This document shows positions 7,970-16,192 of a stretch of DNA of 64,000 bases, one piece after another. The notes beneath the pieces are model-generated. The model did not search any database, was not told where the DNA came from, and worked only from the letters and a program-made list of their open reading frames with translations. Each line of letters opens with the position of its first letter. The stretch's first letter is position 1. The translations under genes and the position numbers were made by a program. Origin of the DNA: Bradyrhizobium barranii subsp. barranii (GTDB lineage: Bacteria; Pseudomonadota; Alphaproteobacteria; Rhizobiales; Xanthobacteraceae); NCBI RefSeq assembly GCF_017565645.3, contig NZ_CP086136.1:1240001-1304000 (forward strand), read 5' to 3'.

Positions 7970-8680
7970 ATGAAGCCCTACGTCATTTGCCTGATGCATT
8001 CCAGCCTGGACGGCCGCACGCATCCCAGCCGCTGGCGGCCGAAGGGGGCGGGCACAGACTGGTTCGAGAAGATCCATGACGAACTCGGCGGCCACGCCTG
8101 GGTGATCGGCCGCGTCACCGGCTCCGAGTTCGCCAAGGGCAAGCCCTATCCCGAAACGGCGGGCGAGACATTTCCCCGCCAAAGCTGGTTCGCGCGGCGC
8201 GATGCCAAAACCTACGGCGTGGTGCTCGATGCACAGGGCAAGATCGGCTGGGGCCGGTCCGACATCGGCGGCGATCCGATCGTGGTGGTGCTGACCGAGA
8301 ACGTGCCGGATTCGCATCTGGCGGGGCTGCGCGGCGAGGGTGTGTCCTATATCTTCGCCGGCAAGTCCGAGATCGACCTGGCGCTGACGCTGGACATCCT
8401 CAATCGCGAGTTAGGGGTGAAGCGCCTGCTGGTGGAGGGCGGCGGCGTCGCCAATGGCGCCTTCCTGCGCGCCGGCCTCATCGACGAATTCAACCTGATC
8501 CTCAGCCCCGCGATCGATGGCGCCAAGGGCGCACCCTTCGTGTTCGATTCGACGGACGCGGACAGCGACAAGCGCGCGCCGCTCGCCGCAATGACGCTGG
8601 AGAGCACGCGCGACCTCGGCGGTGGCGTTCTGCTGCTGCGGTATCTGATCAAGAACGACCCGCAAGCGATGCCCAAGTAA
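7970..8680 (+). CDS. RibD C-terminal / dihydrofolate-reductase-like oxidoreductase
   Basis: 236 residues from the ATG at 7970 (GGAG upstream). It matches the RibD reductase domain: N-terminal CLMHSSLDGRT, then VIGRVTGSEF, and near the C-terminus the nucleotide-binding LLVEGGGVANGAFL followed by IDEFNLILSPAIDG. In riboflavin synthesis this domain reduces a pyrimidine ribose with NADPH, but there is no attached deaminase domain and no rib gene nearby, so the substrate is unknown. It sits between the nitrobindin-like gene and the amine oxidase, 9 bp before the latter. Confidence 0.82.
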   Translation: MKPYVICLMHSSLDGRTHPSRWRPKGAGTDWFEKIHDELGGHAWVIGRVTGSEFAKGKPYPETAGETFPRQSWFARRDAKTYGVVLDAQGKIGWGRSDIGGDPIVVVLTENVPDSHLAGLRGEGVSYIFAGKSEIDLALTLDILNRELGVKRLLVEGGGVANGAFLRAGLIDEFNLILSPAIDGAKGAPFVFDSTDADSDKRAPLAAMTLESTRDLGGGVLLLRYLIKNDPQAMPK

Positions 8681-8689
8681 GGCATCGGC

Positions 8690-9954
8690 ATGGGACAATT
8701 GGAGCACATCGTCATCGTCGGTGCCGGCGCGGCCGGGCTGATGGCGGCGCGCGAGCTGGCACGTGCGGGCAGGACGGTCACGATCCTGGAGGCGCGCGAG
8801 CGCTGCGGCGGGCGCATCGATCCGCTGCCGGCGTCGGAGTTCGGCTACCCCGCCGATGGCGGCGCCGAATTCGTCCATGGTGAGGCGCCGGTCACGCGCA
8901 AGCTGGTGCGCGAGGCGGGACTGTCGCTGCAGGAGATCGAAGGCACCCAGTGGAGTTTTGACGGCACGAGGCTCTCGCACGAACACCGTCACGATCCGCA
9001 CGAGGCAGAGCTGTACGCCGCGCTGGGGGCGTTGAAGGATGACCTCACGGTTGCCGATTTCCTGCGCCGTCATTTTGCCGACCCCGAGTATGTTCAGCTG
9101 CGCCATTCGATCGAGCGCATGGTCGAGGGCTACGACGCCGCAGACCCCGAGCGCGCCTCGACGCTGGCGCTGCGCGAAGAATGGATGGACGGCGGGCATC
9201 ACACCCAGGCGCGCATCGTCGGCGGCTACGGCGCGCTGATCGATTTTCTGGCGCGCGAGTGCCGCGGGCTTGGCGTGACGTTTCGCTTCGGCTGCGCGGT
9301 GTCGGCGATCGAGGAGACGGGCGGTGCGCTGGCCGTCCGCTGGGCCGGCGGCGACGCGCATGGCTGCGATCGCGCGATCCTCACCGTTCCGTTGCCGTTG
9401 CTGCGCGAGATCGCGCTTCCGGGACGCGCACGCGCGAAGGCTGCGGCAACTGACGATATCGGCTTCGGCAGCGTGATAAAGATCCTGCTGCGGTTCGCGC
9501 GGCCGTGGTGGCGCGAGCGAAACGAAGATCTCGCGGACATGACCTTCCTGCTGTCGGACCAGTCGATCCCGGTGTGGTGGACGCGGCATCCGGACCAGCA
9601 TCCCGTGTTCACCGGCTGGTTCGGCGGGCCGCGGACGGCCGAGCTTGCGAAGCTCGATCGGCAGGGGTTGATCGATGCCGGGGTCGATTCGCTTGCGGCC
9701 ATCTTCGGCGTGTCGCGGGACGACATCGCGCGCGATCTCGTGGCGGCTGCGGCGACCAACTGGCTGCACGATCCCTTCGCCCGCGGCGCCTATTCCTGGG
9801 CGACGCCGCGGACGCGCGAGGCCCGATCCTCGCGCGCGCCGACGGTCCGGTGCTGTTCTCCGGCGAAGCACTCTATCGCGGCCGCGACATGGGGACGGTC
9901 GAGGCGGCGCTGGCGAGCGGGCTGGAGACTGCGGAGATGATTTTGCGGGGATGA
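8690..9954 (+). pseudogene. FAD-dependent amine oxidase (one-base frameshift near the C-terminus)
   Basis: Flavin amine oxidase family. The N-terminal Rossmann motif VIVGAGAAGLMAARE (about 8-22) binds the ADP part of FAD, followed by EARERCGGRI. The substrate region holds GYDAADPERAS and the C-terminal FAD-binding segment should read VLFSGEALYRGRDMGTVEAAL. That last part is out of frame with the rest: the shift falls near 9817, after WATPRTREA, and one added base joins the two. Without it the protein ends at 9940 with a nonsense Arg-rich tail and lacks the FAD-contacting end. Either a recent inactivation or an assembly indel. The third gene of a likely operon from 7288. Confidence 0.8.
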
Positions 9955-9957
9955 AAA

Positions 9958-9980
9958 AAGGCCCGCACAAGGCGGGCCTT
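9958..9980 (-). terminator. rho-independent terminator of the His/Tyr/Gly-rich protein gene
   Basis: A perfect 9-bp stem (AAGGCCCGC with GCGGGCCTT, loop 9967-9971). On the minus strand it is followed by a T-run at 9953-9957, placing it 5 bp after the stop of the minus-strand gene ending at 9986. It may also serve the convergent amine oxidase gene. Confidence 0.85.
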
Positions 9981-9985
9981 ATCGC

Positions 9986-10309
9986 TCACCAGCGGCCGCC
10001 GCCGAAGCTGAACGTCACGCCGGGACCTCCGCCACCATAATAGCCGTACGGTCCGCCGCCGTAATAGCCGTGGTGCCGCGGGTAATAGCCGTAGCTCCGG
10101 TAGTGCGGACGATAGTAGCCGTGGTGGTGATGGCGCCATTGGTGATGGCGATGGCCGTGGTGGTGGTGGTGCCTGTGCTGCGCGCTGATGTCGGTGGACT
10201 GGCCGGCTGGCGCGTTCTGCTTCGCGCTGGCCTTGCCCGCCGCGTTGGCCGTGGATCCGCCGGCGAGCGCCGCTGCACCCACAGCCATCGCGACAAAGAG
10301 ATACTTCAT
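9986..10309 (-). CDS. exported His/Tyr/Gly-rich protein
   Basis: 107 residues: signal peptide (LFVAMAVGAAALAGGSTANA) then a low-complexity mature part with a His block (QHRHHHHHGHRHHQW), a Tyr/His/Arg section and a Gly/Tyr C-terminus ending GVTFSFGGGRW. His-rich exported proteins of this sort can bind metals, but no catalytic motif is present and the role is not known. It is monocistronic with its own strong terminator. Another Gly/Tyr-rich exported protein lies at 48513. Confidence 0.72.
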   Translation of the reverse strand: MKYLFVAMAVGAAALAGGSTANAAGKASAKQNAPAGQSTDISAQHRHHHHHGHRHHQWRHHHHGYYRPHYRSYGYYPRHHGYYGGGPYGYYGGGGPGVTFSFGGGRW

Positions 10310-10430
10310 GTCATCACTCCAGTTGAGAAGTCGCGTGATAACAGATGGCTGTCCGCTGCGTTCCGGCCAGTGCGGGCGTCGAAACGACGCAGACGAAATT
10401 CCGATCGACGTGTGAATGATGTGGCGCGAT

Positions 10431-11006
10431 CTATTGTCGCATCGTTTCGAGCGAAGCGATCACGTCGGCGGCGCTGACGATGCGCGCAAATTCGCCGTTG
10501 AGATTCGACAGCGTCATCGCATGAATTTCTTCAGCCGAATGCTTGTCGCCATCTGGTCCGATCCGGTCGAAGGTCCAGGTCGCATCGCGCACGAGGCTCG
10601 CGTCGAAACCGAGATTGCCGGCCATCCGCGTCGTCGTCTCGACGCAATGATTGGTGGTGGCGCCGCAGATCACGAGCGTCGTGATGTTGTCTGCGCGCAG
10701 GCGCGTCTCGAGATCGGTGCCGATGAAGGCGCTGTTGACGCGCTTGACGATCACCGCCTCGCCCGGCGCTTCGCGCGCCTCGTCCTTGACCGCGTAGCCG
10801 GAACGCGACGGCAGGAACGTCGAGTTCGGCTTTGTGCCCTCGTGGCGGATGTGGAAGATCGGCGCGCCGCGCTTCCTGAATGCGGCGAGCAGATCGGCGA
10901 TGTGCGCCACCGCGTCCGGATTGTTGCGCCGCTTGCCCGCCGCCTCCCATTCGTCGAACGCGCGCTGAACGTCGACGACGACGAGGGCGGGAAGGGGGCT
11001 GATCAT
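10431..11006 (-). CDS. cysteine hydrolase (isochorismatase-like family)
   Basis: 191 residues with the full isochorismatase-fold triad: Asp12 in VVVDVQRAF, Lys88 in VIVKRVNSAF and Cys121 in CGATTNHCVETT, the last with the usual cis-peptide context. These enzymes cleave amide or ester bonds in small metabolites (nicotinamide, N-carbamoyl amines, isochorismate); the substrate cannot be told from sequence. No tight operon partners. A short palindromic repeat lies just upstream. Confidence 0.88.
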   Translation of the reverse strand: MISPLPALVVVDVQRAFDEWEAAGKRRNNPDAVAHIADLLAAFRKRGAPIFHIRHEGTKPNSTFLPSRSGYAVKDEAREAPGEAVIVKRVNSAFIGTDLETRLRADNITTLVICGATTNHCVETTTRMAGNLGFDASLVRDATWTFDRIGPDGDKHSAEEIHAMTLSNLNGEFARIVSAADVIASLETMRQ

Positions 11007-11097
11007 GAGGAGCGGCTTTCAGACTTGCTTGCTGCGCGAAGTATGCGGGGCGACCGACATGACAGGCAATGTCGATTTTCCCTCGTTTCGCGACAGC

Positions 11098-11158
11098 TCT
11101 CGTGCCCCGGCTCTACGGAGCAGCGCTACGCGCTGCGCCGCATCCGGGACACGGAGAG
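11098..11158. repeat. intergenic palindromic repeat fragment
   Basis: GTGCCCCGGCTCTACGGAGC followed by an Ala/Arg-like GC tract and CCGGGACAC forms an imperfect inverted repeat of the kind scattered between genes here (compare 23241, 53395). No coding potential of its own; it overlaps the degraded frame downstream of the DUF3088 gene. Confidence 0.45.
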
Positions 11159-11174
11159 CTGCGCGAGTGGGCCC

Positions 11175-11521
11175 TCACGGATGCGGGTCGGGAAACCCGT
11201 GGCGTTCGGAGAGCGCGGCGAGGATCGCGTCCTTGTCGGCAATGAAGGTGCGGTCGTGGTGGCTACCGTCTGGTGCGGCGACGTCGTCCCGTCGGCCAGC
11301 ACGAGCAGCGGCAGCGACTGGTTCTCTTCGCCGACCAGCGCGATCACCGACAGCCTTGGGCGCGGCCATGCGATCCGCTCAACGTCGAGCTTTTCGGCGA
11401 GCTGCGGAAACGAGGCGAGCACGCCCTCGATCAGCGCGCAATGCCAGCAATAGAAGCGCTGGCCCGGAAAGGCGGGATCCTCGAAACCAGGGCGCAGCAG
11501 AAACAGGCGGTCGCGCGTCAT
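11175..11521 (-). pseudogene. DUF3088 domain protein (one-base frameshift)
   Basis: The start at 11521 follows GGAGCG and gives MTRDRLFLLRPGFEDP, then FYCWHCALIEGVL with a CxxC pair, IAWPRPRLSVIALVG and LPLLVLADG, all characteristic of DUF3088. After LADG the frame is lost at about 11300; the neighbouring frame carries the rest (HHDRTFIADKDAILAALSER to GFPDPHP, stop at 11175). One added base in the GACGGGACGAC context repairs it. The CxxC and thioredoxin-like look suggest a redox fold, but function is not established. Confidence 0.72.
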
Positions 11522-11576
11522 GAATCGCTCCAAAGCATGGCGCGATCATACATGCCGGCAGCAGCGGATGATGCCG

Positions 11577-12155
11577 TTACTTGAACGGATCCTGGATCGA
11601 TGGCGACGATTGCCGGATGCGGCGTACGCTCACCGGCTTGCCGTCGGAGACGAACAGCAGCTCGTACCGGCGGCCCTCGCTGTCGGTCGCCGTGCAGGTG
11701 ACGTCGGTGACCTTCCTTGCGGCGAAATTGCCGGTCTGGCGGCAGACGCCGGTCGAGGTCTGCTCGCCCGGCACCGGCAGGCCGTCGACCTTGGGTCGGT
11801 CCTTGGAATTGAGCAGCATGCGGTCGATTCGCAGCTCGTAGGAATTGTCGTCCGCGCGCTGGCCGTTCTCGCCGGAGAACGACACGACGTGGTTGGCGTC
11901 GGAGGGGTCGTCGACGGCGACTGCGAAATTGACCCGGCCCTTGTCGCCATGGGCGTAAGCCACTGTCTTGCAAGCGAAGGTGCGCCCCGCAACCTTCAGC
12001 GTCTTGCAGTGGCCCGACATCAGCGCCAGCAGGTCGATAAAGGCGTTTTGCGCCGGCGGGTTGTTGACGGGAATGGGCGCGGAAGACTCGGCGAAACAAG
12101 GGCTTGCGAGAGTCGCGAGGGCCGCGGCGAGGACCGGTCGGCGGAGGCGCATCAT
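11577..12155 (-). CDS. exported protein of unknown function
   Basis: 192 residues from the ATG at 12155 (a second ATG follows directly). The N-terminus is a clear signal peptide (LRRPVLAAALATLASPCFA, then ESSAP). The mature part has four Cys (GHCKTLKVAG, TFACKTVAY, GVCRQTG, VTCTATD) likely paired in the periplasm, and a repeated beta pattern such as VNFAVAVDD and YELRIDRMLL. No known domain can be named. It stands alone between the DUF3088 gene and the TTC38-like gene. Confidence 0.7.
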   Translation of the reverse strand: MMRLRRPVLAAALATLASPCFAESSAPIPVNNPPAQNAFIDLLALMSGHCKTLKVAGRTFACKTVAYAHGDKGRVNFAVAVDDPSDANHVVSFSGENGQRADDNSYELRIDRMLLNSKDRPKVDGLPVPGEQTSTGVCRQTGNFAARKVTDVTCTATDSEGRRYELLFVSDGKPVSVRRIRQSSPSIQDPFK

Positions 12156-12354
12156 CAGGCTCGTATGCCAGGGGGCCACGGCGGCGGGAAAGCTCCGCTC
12201 AACAACGAGCGAACCACAAATTGGTTGCGATCCCGTTTGTTCAGCTAAACCCGACTGGAATACCACCGCACCACCCATCGGCGATTCATCCGATCGCCCC
12301 ATCCCGTCCTAGCAGGCCACTTGCTGCCAGACCGATGTTTTTTTCGTGGCAGAG

Positions 12355-13671
12355 CTAGACGGTCGCCGCCTGCCAGCGCGCATCGCGCAAGGACGGCCGG
12401 CGGTGCAGGCGGGCATCGAGCAGCGCGCGGGCGCGGGGCAGCTCGCCGCTGCGCATGAGCGCGACGATGTAGGTATCCTCGATCAGTTCGCGCTGGGCAT
12501 GGCTGCCGCCGATGCGCACGACCTCGCCGAGGACGGGCGCGAGCGTTTGCACGCATGAGGTGTAATCCTCGCGGGCAAAGGCCACGAGCGCACGGCAGAT
12601 CGCCGGCACCACGGGACCGGCCGGCAGCTTGCCGTCGCCGAGCCGCTGCTCGATCGCCGCGAGGCGCGCGGCGAGCGCCTCCTGGTTCTGCGTCGCCGCA
12701 GCGAACAGCGCCATGTGGACGTCGGCAAACGGCAGACTCGATTTCGGAAACAGTTTTTGCGCGGTGGCATCGGCCTCGAGCCAGAGCGCTTCCGGCACGG
12801 CGTGGCCGTAAGCCGACAGGCGCCAGAGCAGTGAGGCGCCGTCGGTGACGACGTTGAGCGGCGGCGCCTTCGTGGCGGAGGGCCGAAGCTCGTCGGCATA
12901 GATCGCAAGCGCGCGCGCCGCATCGCCATGCTCGAGCGCGCCGAGCGCCTGGTGCCAGCGGATATGGCCGTGCAGGATGCCGGTGCGGTCGTAAGAGGGG
13001 ATCCACTCGTCGACGAGACGATCAGCCGCGTCGATCGAGCCGTCCTCGAACATCGCATGCAGCACGGCGTGCGCGGCGTGGGCGTTCTGACGGCGCAGGT
13101 CGAAGCCACGCTCGGTGACGCCGCGACCGCGCGCGACGTCGCCATTCTCGGTCATGGCCCAGCCGGACATGGTGAGAAACCACCAGTCCTCGCCATAATG
13201 CTGCGCGACGCGCTCGCACAGCTCGTGCCGGGCGCGGTCGTGATCGGGCATGCCGGAGAACGCGAACAGGCCGAACGCGCCGAGCGGCAGCGACAGCACC
13301 ACAGCGTCGCGCGGCCACGCGTCGATGTGCTTCAGCGTCGATGCGATCGCCTCGGGCAGCCGGCCCTCGATCGCAAGCGCCAGCGTCTCGACATGCGAGC
13401 GCTCGCGTTCCGTGCCGCGTTTCGCTGTGAGCTCGCGCGCGCGTGCCGCCTTCTGCCGGGCGAGATCGCCCTGCTGATAGAAGGCATGCACGCGGGCGCG
13501 GGCGATATGGGGCAGCGCGAAATCCGGATCGGCCGCAATCGCGCGTTCCAGCGCCTCCGCCGTGCCGGTCCAGCCGGCCAGCATGAGATCGACGCCTTCG
13601 CGATAGGCGCTTGCCGCCTCGTGCGAAGACGTCGAGAGCGAAAGGCCGTAGCGGTCTTCGTGCGCCGTCAT
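12355..13671 (-). CDS. TTC38-like tetratricopeptide repeat protein
   Basis: 438 residues, cytoplasmic, alpha-helical throughout. The N-terminal pattern YREGVDLMLAGWTGTAEALE with AIAADPDFALPHIARA, then HVETLALAIEGRLPEAIA and HGHIRWHQALGALEHGDAA, matches the TTC38 family (TPR protein 38), found in bacteria and animals. Function is not known; TPR superhelices generally bind other proteins. It ends 29 bases after the aldo/keto reductase gene context on the same strand: the reductase stop (13684) lies just 12 bp from this start, so the two are probably one transcript. Confidence 0.85.
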   Translation of the reverse strand: MTAHEDRYGLSLSTSSHEAASAYREGVDLMLAGWTGTAEALERAIAADPDFALPHIARARVHAFYQQGDLARQKAARARELTAKRGTERERSHVETLALAIEGRLPEAIASTLKHIDAWPRDAVVLSLPLGAFGLFAFSGMPDHDRARHELCERVAQHYGEDWWFLTMSGWAMTENGDVARGRGVTERGFDLRRQNAHAAHAVLHAMFEDGSIDAADRLVDEWIPSYDRTGILHGHIRWHQALGALEHGDAARALAIYADELRPSATKAPPLNVVTDGASLLWRLSAYGHAVPEALWLEADATAQKLFPKSSLPFADVHMALFAAATQNQEALAARLAAIEQRLGDGKLPAGPVVPAICRALVAFAREDYTSCVQTLAPVLGEVVRIGGSHAQRELIEDTYIVALMRSGELPRARALLDARLHRRPSLRDARWQAATV

Positions 13672-13683
13672 CGTCTTCAGCTC

Positions 13684-14706
13684 TCAAGCCGTCCGCGCGC
13701 GGCGTCCCTCGATCGGATAGGCGGGGTCGTTGTAGCCCGGCGTCGAGGGATGGCCCGGCACGACCAGCCGGTCGATCAGCGCCTCGTCATCCGCCGTGAA
13801 GCGGTAGTCGAGCGCGCGGATGTAGCCGTCCCACTGCTCCTCGGTGCGTGGGCCGGCGACGATCGAGCTGACAAAGGTGGAGTTCAGCACCCAGGCGACC
13901 GCGAACTGGCCGGCGGTGATGCCTTTCGTCTCGGCGTGGGTCTTGATCTCCTGCGCGAGCTGGAGCGATTCCGGCCGCCATTCGGTCTGCATCATGCGGG
14001 TGTCGTTGCGGCCGGCGCGTGTCTCCTTGTCCGGCGCGGCGTCGGGCTTGTACTTGCCGGTGAGCACGCCGCGCGCCAGCGGGCTGTAGGGCACGATGCC
14101 GAGGCCATAATAGGAGCACGCCGGGAAGTGCTCGACCTCGGGCATGCGGTTCATGGCGTTGTAATAAGGCTGGCTCACCGCGGGCCGGTCGATGCCGAGC
14201 CGGTCGCAGATGTTGCAGATCTCGGCGACGCGCCAGGCGCGGTAGTTCGAGACGCCGAAATAGCGCACCTTGCCGGCGCGGATCAAATCGCCCATCGCGC
14301 GCACCGTTTCCTCCAGCGGCGTCGCATGGTCTTCCTTGTGCAGATAGTAGATGTCGATGTGGTCGGTGCCGAGCCGCTTCAGGCTCTCATCGGCGGCCTG
14401 CAACACCCAGCGCCGCGACAGGCCGACACGGTTGGGATCGTCGCCCATACCAGTGTTCATGGGGTTGGCGAGTTTCGTGGCGAGCACCCAGGCGTGCCGG
14501 TTGTTGCCGATCGCGCGGCCGACCACCTCCTCGGAGCCGCCCTTCGAATAGGCATCCGCCGTGTCGATGAAATTGATCCCGGCCTCATGCGCCTTGGCGA
14601 TGATCCGATTTGATGCGGCTTCATCGGTCGGCCCGCCGAACATCATGGTGCCCAGACAGATCGGCGAAACTTTCAGGCCGGTGCGGCCGAGCTGGCGGTA
14701 TTGCAT
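13684..14706 (-). CDS. aldo/keto reductase
   Basis: 340 residues from the ATG at 14706. NADPH-dependent oxidoreductase of the AKR superfamily with a TIM barrel. The catalytic set is visible: Asp48 and Tyr53 in FIDTADAYSKGG, Lys78 in VLATKLANP and the His in IYYLHKEDHATP. The C-terminal cofactor region contains VAWVLNSTFVSSIVAGPR. Substrate is unknown. A short spacing to the TTC38-like gene suggests co-transcription. Upstream lie two palindromic repeats (14757, 14870). Confidence 0.92.
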   Translation of the reverse strand: MQYRQLGRTGLKVSPICLGTMMFGGPTDEAASNRIIAKAHEAGINFIDTADAYSKGGSEEVVGRAIGNNRHAWVLATKLANPMNTGMGDDPNRVGLSRRWVLQAADESLKRLGTDHIDIYYLHKEDHATPLEETVRAMGDLIRAGKVRYFGVSNYRAWRVAEICNICDRLGIDRPAVSQPYYNAMNRMPEVEHFPACSYYGLGIVPYSPLARGVLTGKYKPDAAPDKETRAGRNDTRMMQTEWRPESLQLAQEIKTHAETKGITAGQFAVAWVLNSTFVSSIVAGPRTEEQWDGYIRALDYRFTADDEALIDRLVVPGHPSTPGYNDPAYPIEGRRARTA

Positions 14707-14756
14707 GGGCTGTTTCCTCAACGCTATCGAAGCTGGCAGCATAGCCAGCTAATTCC

Positions 14757-14836
14757 GTCATTGCGAGCGCAGCGAAGCAATCCAGAGATGCATCCGCGGA
14801 AAGATACTGGATTGCTTCGCTGCGCTCGCAATGACG
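14757..14836. repeat. 80-bp palindromic intergenic repeat
   Basis: CGTCATTGCGAGCGCAGCG followed by AAGCAATCCAG reappears inverted as CTGGATTGCTTCGCTGCGCTC and onward at the other end: arms of about 30 bp around a ~20 bp centre. It can fold into one long hairpin. This is a REP-type or MITE-like element, not a gene. Confidence 0.85.
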
Positions 14837-14869
14837 AGATTGGGGAGGGCGCTTGCCGCACTCTCAGCT

Positions 14870-14972
14870 GTCATCGCCCGCGAAGGCGGGCGATCCAGTA
14901 TTCCAGAGACGGCTGTGATTGAGCCGAGAGGCTGCGGCGTACTGGGTCGCCCGGTCAAGCCGGGCGACGACA
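14870..14972 (-). repeat. about 103-bp dispersed palindromic element, copy A
   Basis: Its reverse complement matches 17432-17535 along most of its length, including GTACGCCGCAGCCTCTCG and CTGGAATACTGGATC. Each end is itself a small hairpin (CGCCCGCGAAGGCGGGCG and GCCCGGTCAAGCCGGGC). It behaves as a dispersed, non-coding repeat unit. Confidence 0.8.
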
Positions 14973-15012
14973 GCGGTGGGTGTAGTTAGAGCGGCAGCCC
15001 GACCGCGCGACG

Positions 15013-15450
15013 CTACCCCGGCCCCTTCAAGATCTTGAACACGCCATTCGCCATCACGATGCAGCGACCACCCACCGTCACTTCGGTGCTCATGAAGATG
15101 AGGCTGCGCGTCGAGCGCACCACGCGCGGGCGGGAGATCAGGATGTCGCCGATCTGGCCGGCCTCGACGAAATGGGTATCGAGCTGCACCGTCGCCATGA
15201 ACTCCTTGCCGGAAACGTAACGGGCGGTCATGCCGCAGGTGCGGTCCGCGAACGTCATCATCACGCCGCCCTGGACCATGCCGCGGCGATTGTGGTGCTT
15301 GTCCTCGGTGGCGAGCGCGAATTCGTAATGGCCGTCGACCTCGCGCTCCCACAAGGGGCCGATCAGGTGCAGGAAGCCCGTGGTCTCCAGGATGCTCCAG
15401 CCGTCCGATTTGAGCCTTGCGGCGGCCTTGTTGGTCATGTCGTCGTCCAT
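15013..15450 (-). CDS. PaaI-type hotdog thioesterase
   Basis: 145 residues with a hotdog fold. The core motif is HNRRGMVQGGVMMTFADRTCG (given here over positions 53-73), equivalent to the HGG(A)xxxxxD helix of PaaI-like acyl-CoA thioesterases, with the catalytic acidic residue at the Asp of FADRT. Strands follow (FMATVQLDTHFVE, LIFMSTEVTVG). It hydrolyses acyl-CoA; the preferred acyl chain is unknown. Divergent from the Nudix gene that starts 59 bp away. Confidence 0.85.
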   Translation of the reverse strand: MDDDMTNKAAARLKSDGWSILETTGFLHLIGPLWEREVDGHYEFALATEDKHHNRRGMVQGGVMMTFADRTCGMTARYVSGKEFMATVQLDTHFVEAGQIGDILISRPRVVRSTRSLIFMSTEVTVGGRCIVMANGVFKILKGPG

Positions 15451-15509
15451 TGCTGCGCGGGCGTTGCGAGCTCATTTCATCGGGGCCTGACGTGGTGTAG
15501 TCAAGCATC

Positions 15510-16136
15510 ATGAGACCGTTCGACGATGCCACACGGCGGAATATCGCGGCTGCCTGCGCGGCCTTCACGCGCCTGCCGGAGGATGATGCGCCGGCCGCAT
15601 TGAAACGCGCCGCGGTGGCGGTCGCGCTGACCGCGGCGAGTGACGGCGATGACACCGCATTCCTGCTCACGCTGCGCGCGTCACACCTGCGCGCCCATCG
15701 CGGCCAATGGGCCTTGCCGGGTGGCCGCTGCGATGCCGGCGAGACGCCGGTCGAGGCGGCGCTGCGCGAGCTTGATGAGGAGCTTGGCCTCCGCCTCACG
15801 CACGCGGAGGTGCTCGGCACGCTCGATGATTATCCGACCCGCTCCGGCTATCTGATCACGCCGGTGGTGGTCTGGACGGCCGACAGTGCCGCGATCCGGC
15901 CGAACCCGGATGAGGTCGCCTCGGTCCACCACATCGCGCTCGCCACGATCGAGCATGAAGACGCGTTCGACTTCATCGCGATTCCCGAAAGCTCCCGCCG
16001 CGTGATCCGCTTCCATCACGAGACGAGCCTGATTCACGCGCCGACCGCGGCGCTGATCTACCAGTTCCGCGAGGTGCTGGCGGGACGTCACACCCGGGTC
16101 ACCGAGCTGGAACAACCGGTGTTCGCCTGGAAGTGA
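15510..16136 (+). CDS. CoA-pyrophosphatase-type Nudix hydrolase
   Basis: 208 residues. The Nudix box is complete: GGRCDAGETPVEAALRELDE then ELGL, with the metal-binding REL..EE pattern. Upstream is LRASHLRAHRGQWALPGG, which carries the residues typical of the CoA-pyrophosphatase (NudL/PCD1) subgroup. It splits CoA and derivatives to 4'-phosphopantetheine and 3',5'-ADP. It is divergent from a thioesterase gene, a neighbour that fits CoA metabolism, though shared regulation is only inference. Confidence 0.88.
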   Translation: MRPFDDATRRNIAAACAAFTRLPEDDAPAALKRAAVAVALTAASDGDDTAFLLTLRASHLRAHRGQWALPGGRCDAGETPVEAALRELDEELGLRLTHAEVLGTLDDYPTRSGYLITPVVVWTADSAAIRPNPDEVASVHHIALATIEHEDAFDFIAIPESSRRVIRFHHETSLIHAPTAALIYQFREVLAGRHTRVTELEQPVFAWK

Positions 16137-16192
16137 CGATGGTAAACGGCGCGTTAACGTGACGGTTACCGGATGCCTGCTAAGAGGGCAGC

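Noticed and set aside
8411..9970. Long antisense frames (for example 8411-9970, 12928-14613, 24111-25748, 43630-45330, 50470-52335)
   Set aside because: Each mirrors a clearly recognised gene on the other strand; high GC content keeps antisense frames open. Their products are Arg/Ala/His-rich and lack domains.
14757..14836. Palindrome as a bidirectional terminator or small RNA gene
   Set aside because: No T-run and no promoter-like elements; shape and recurrence elsewhere fit a dispersed repeat better.
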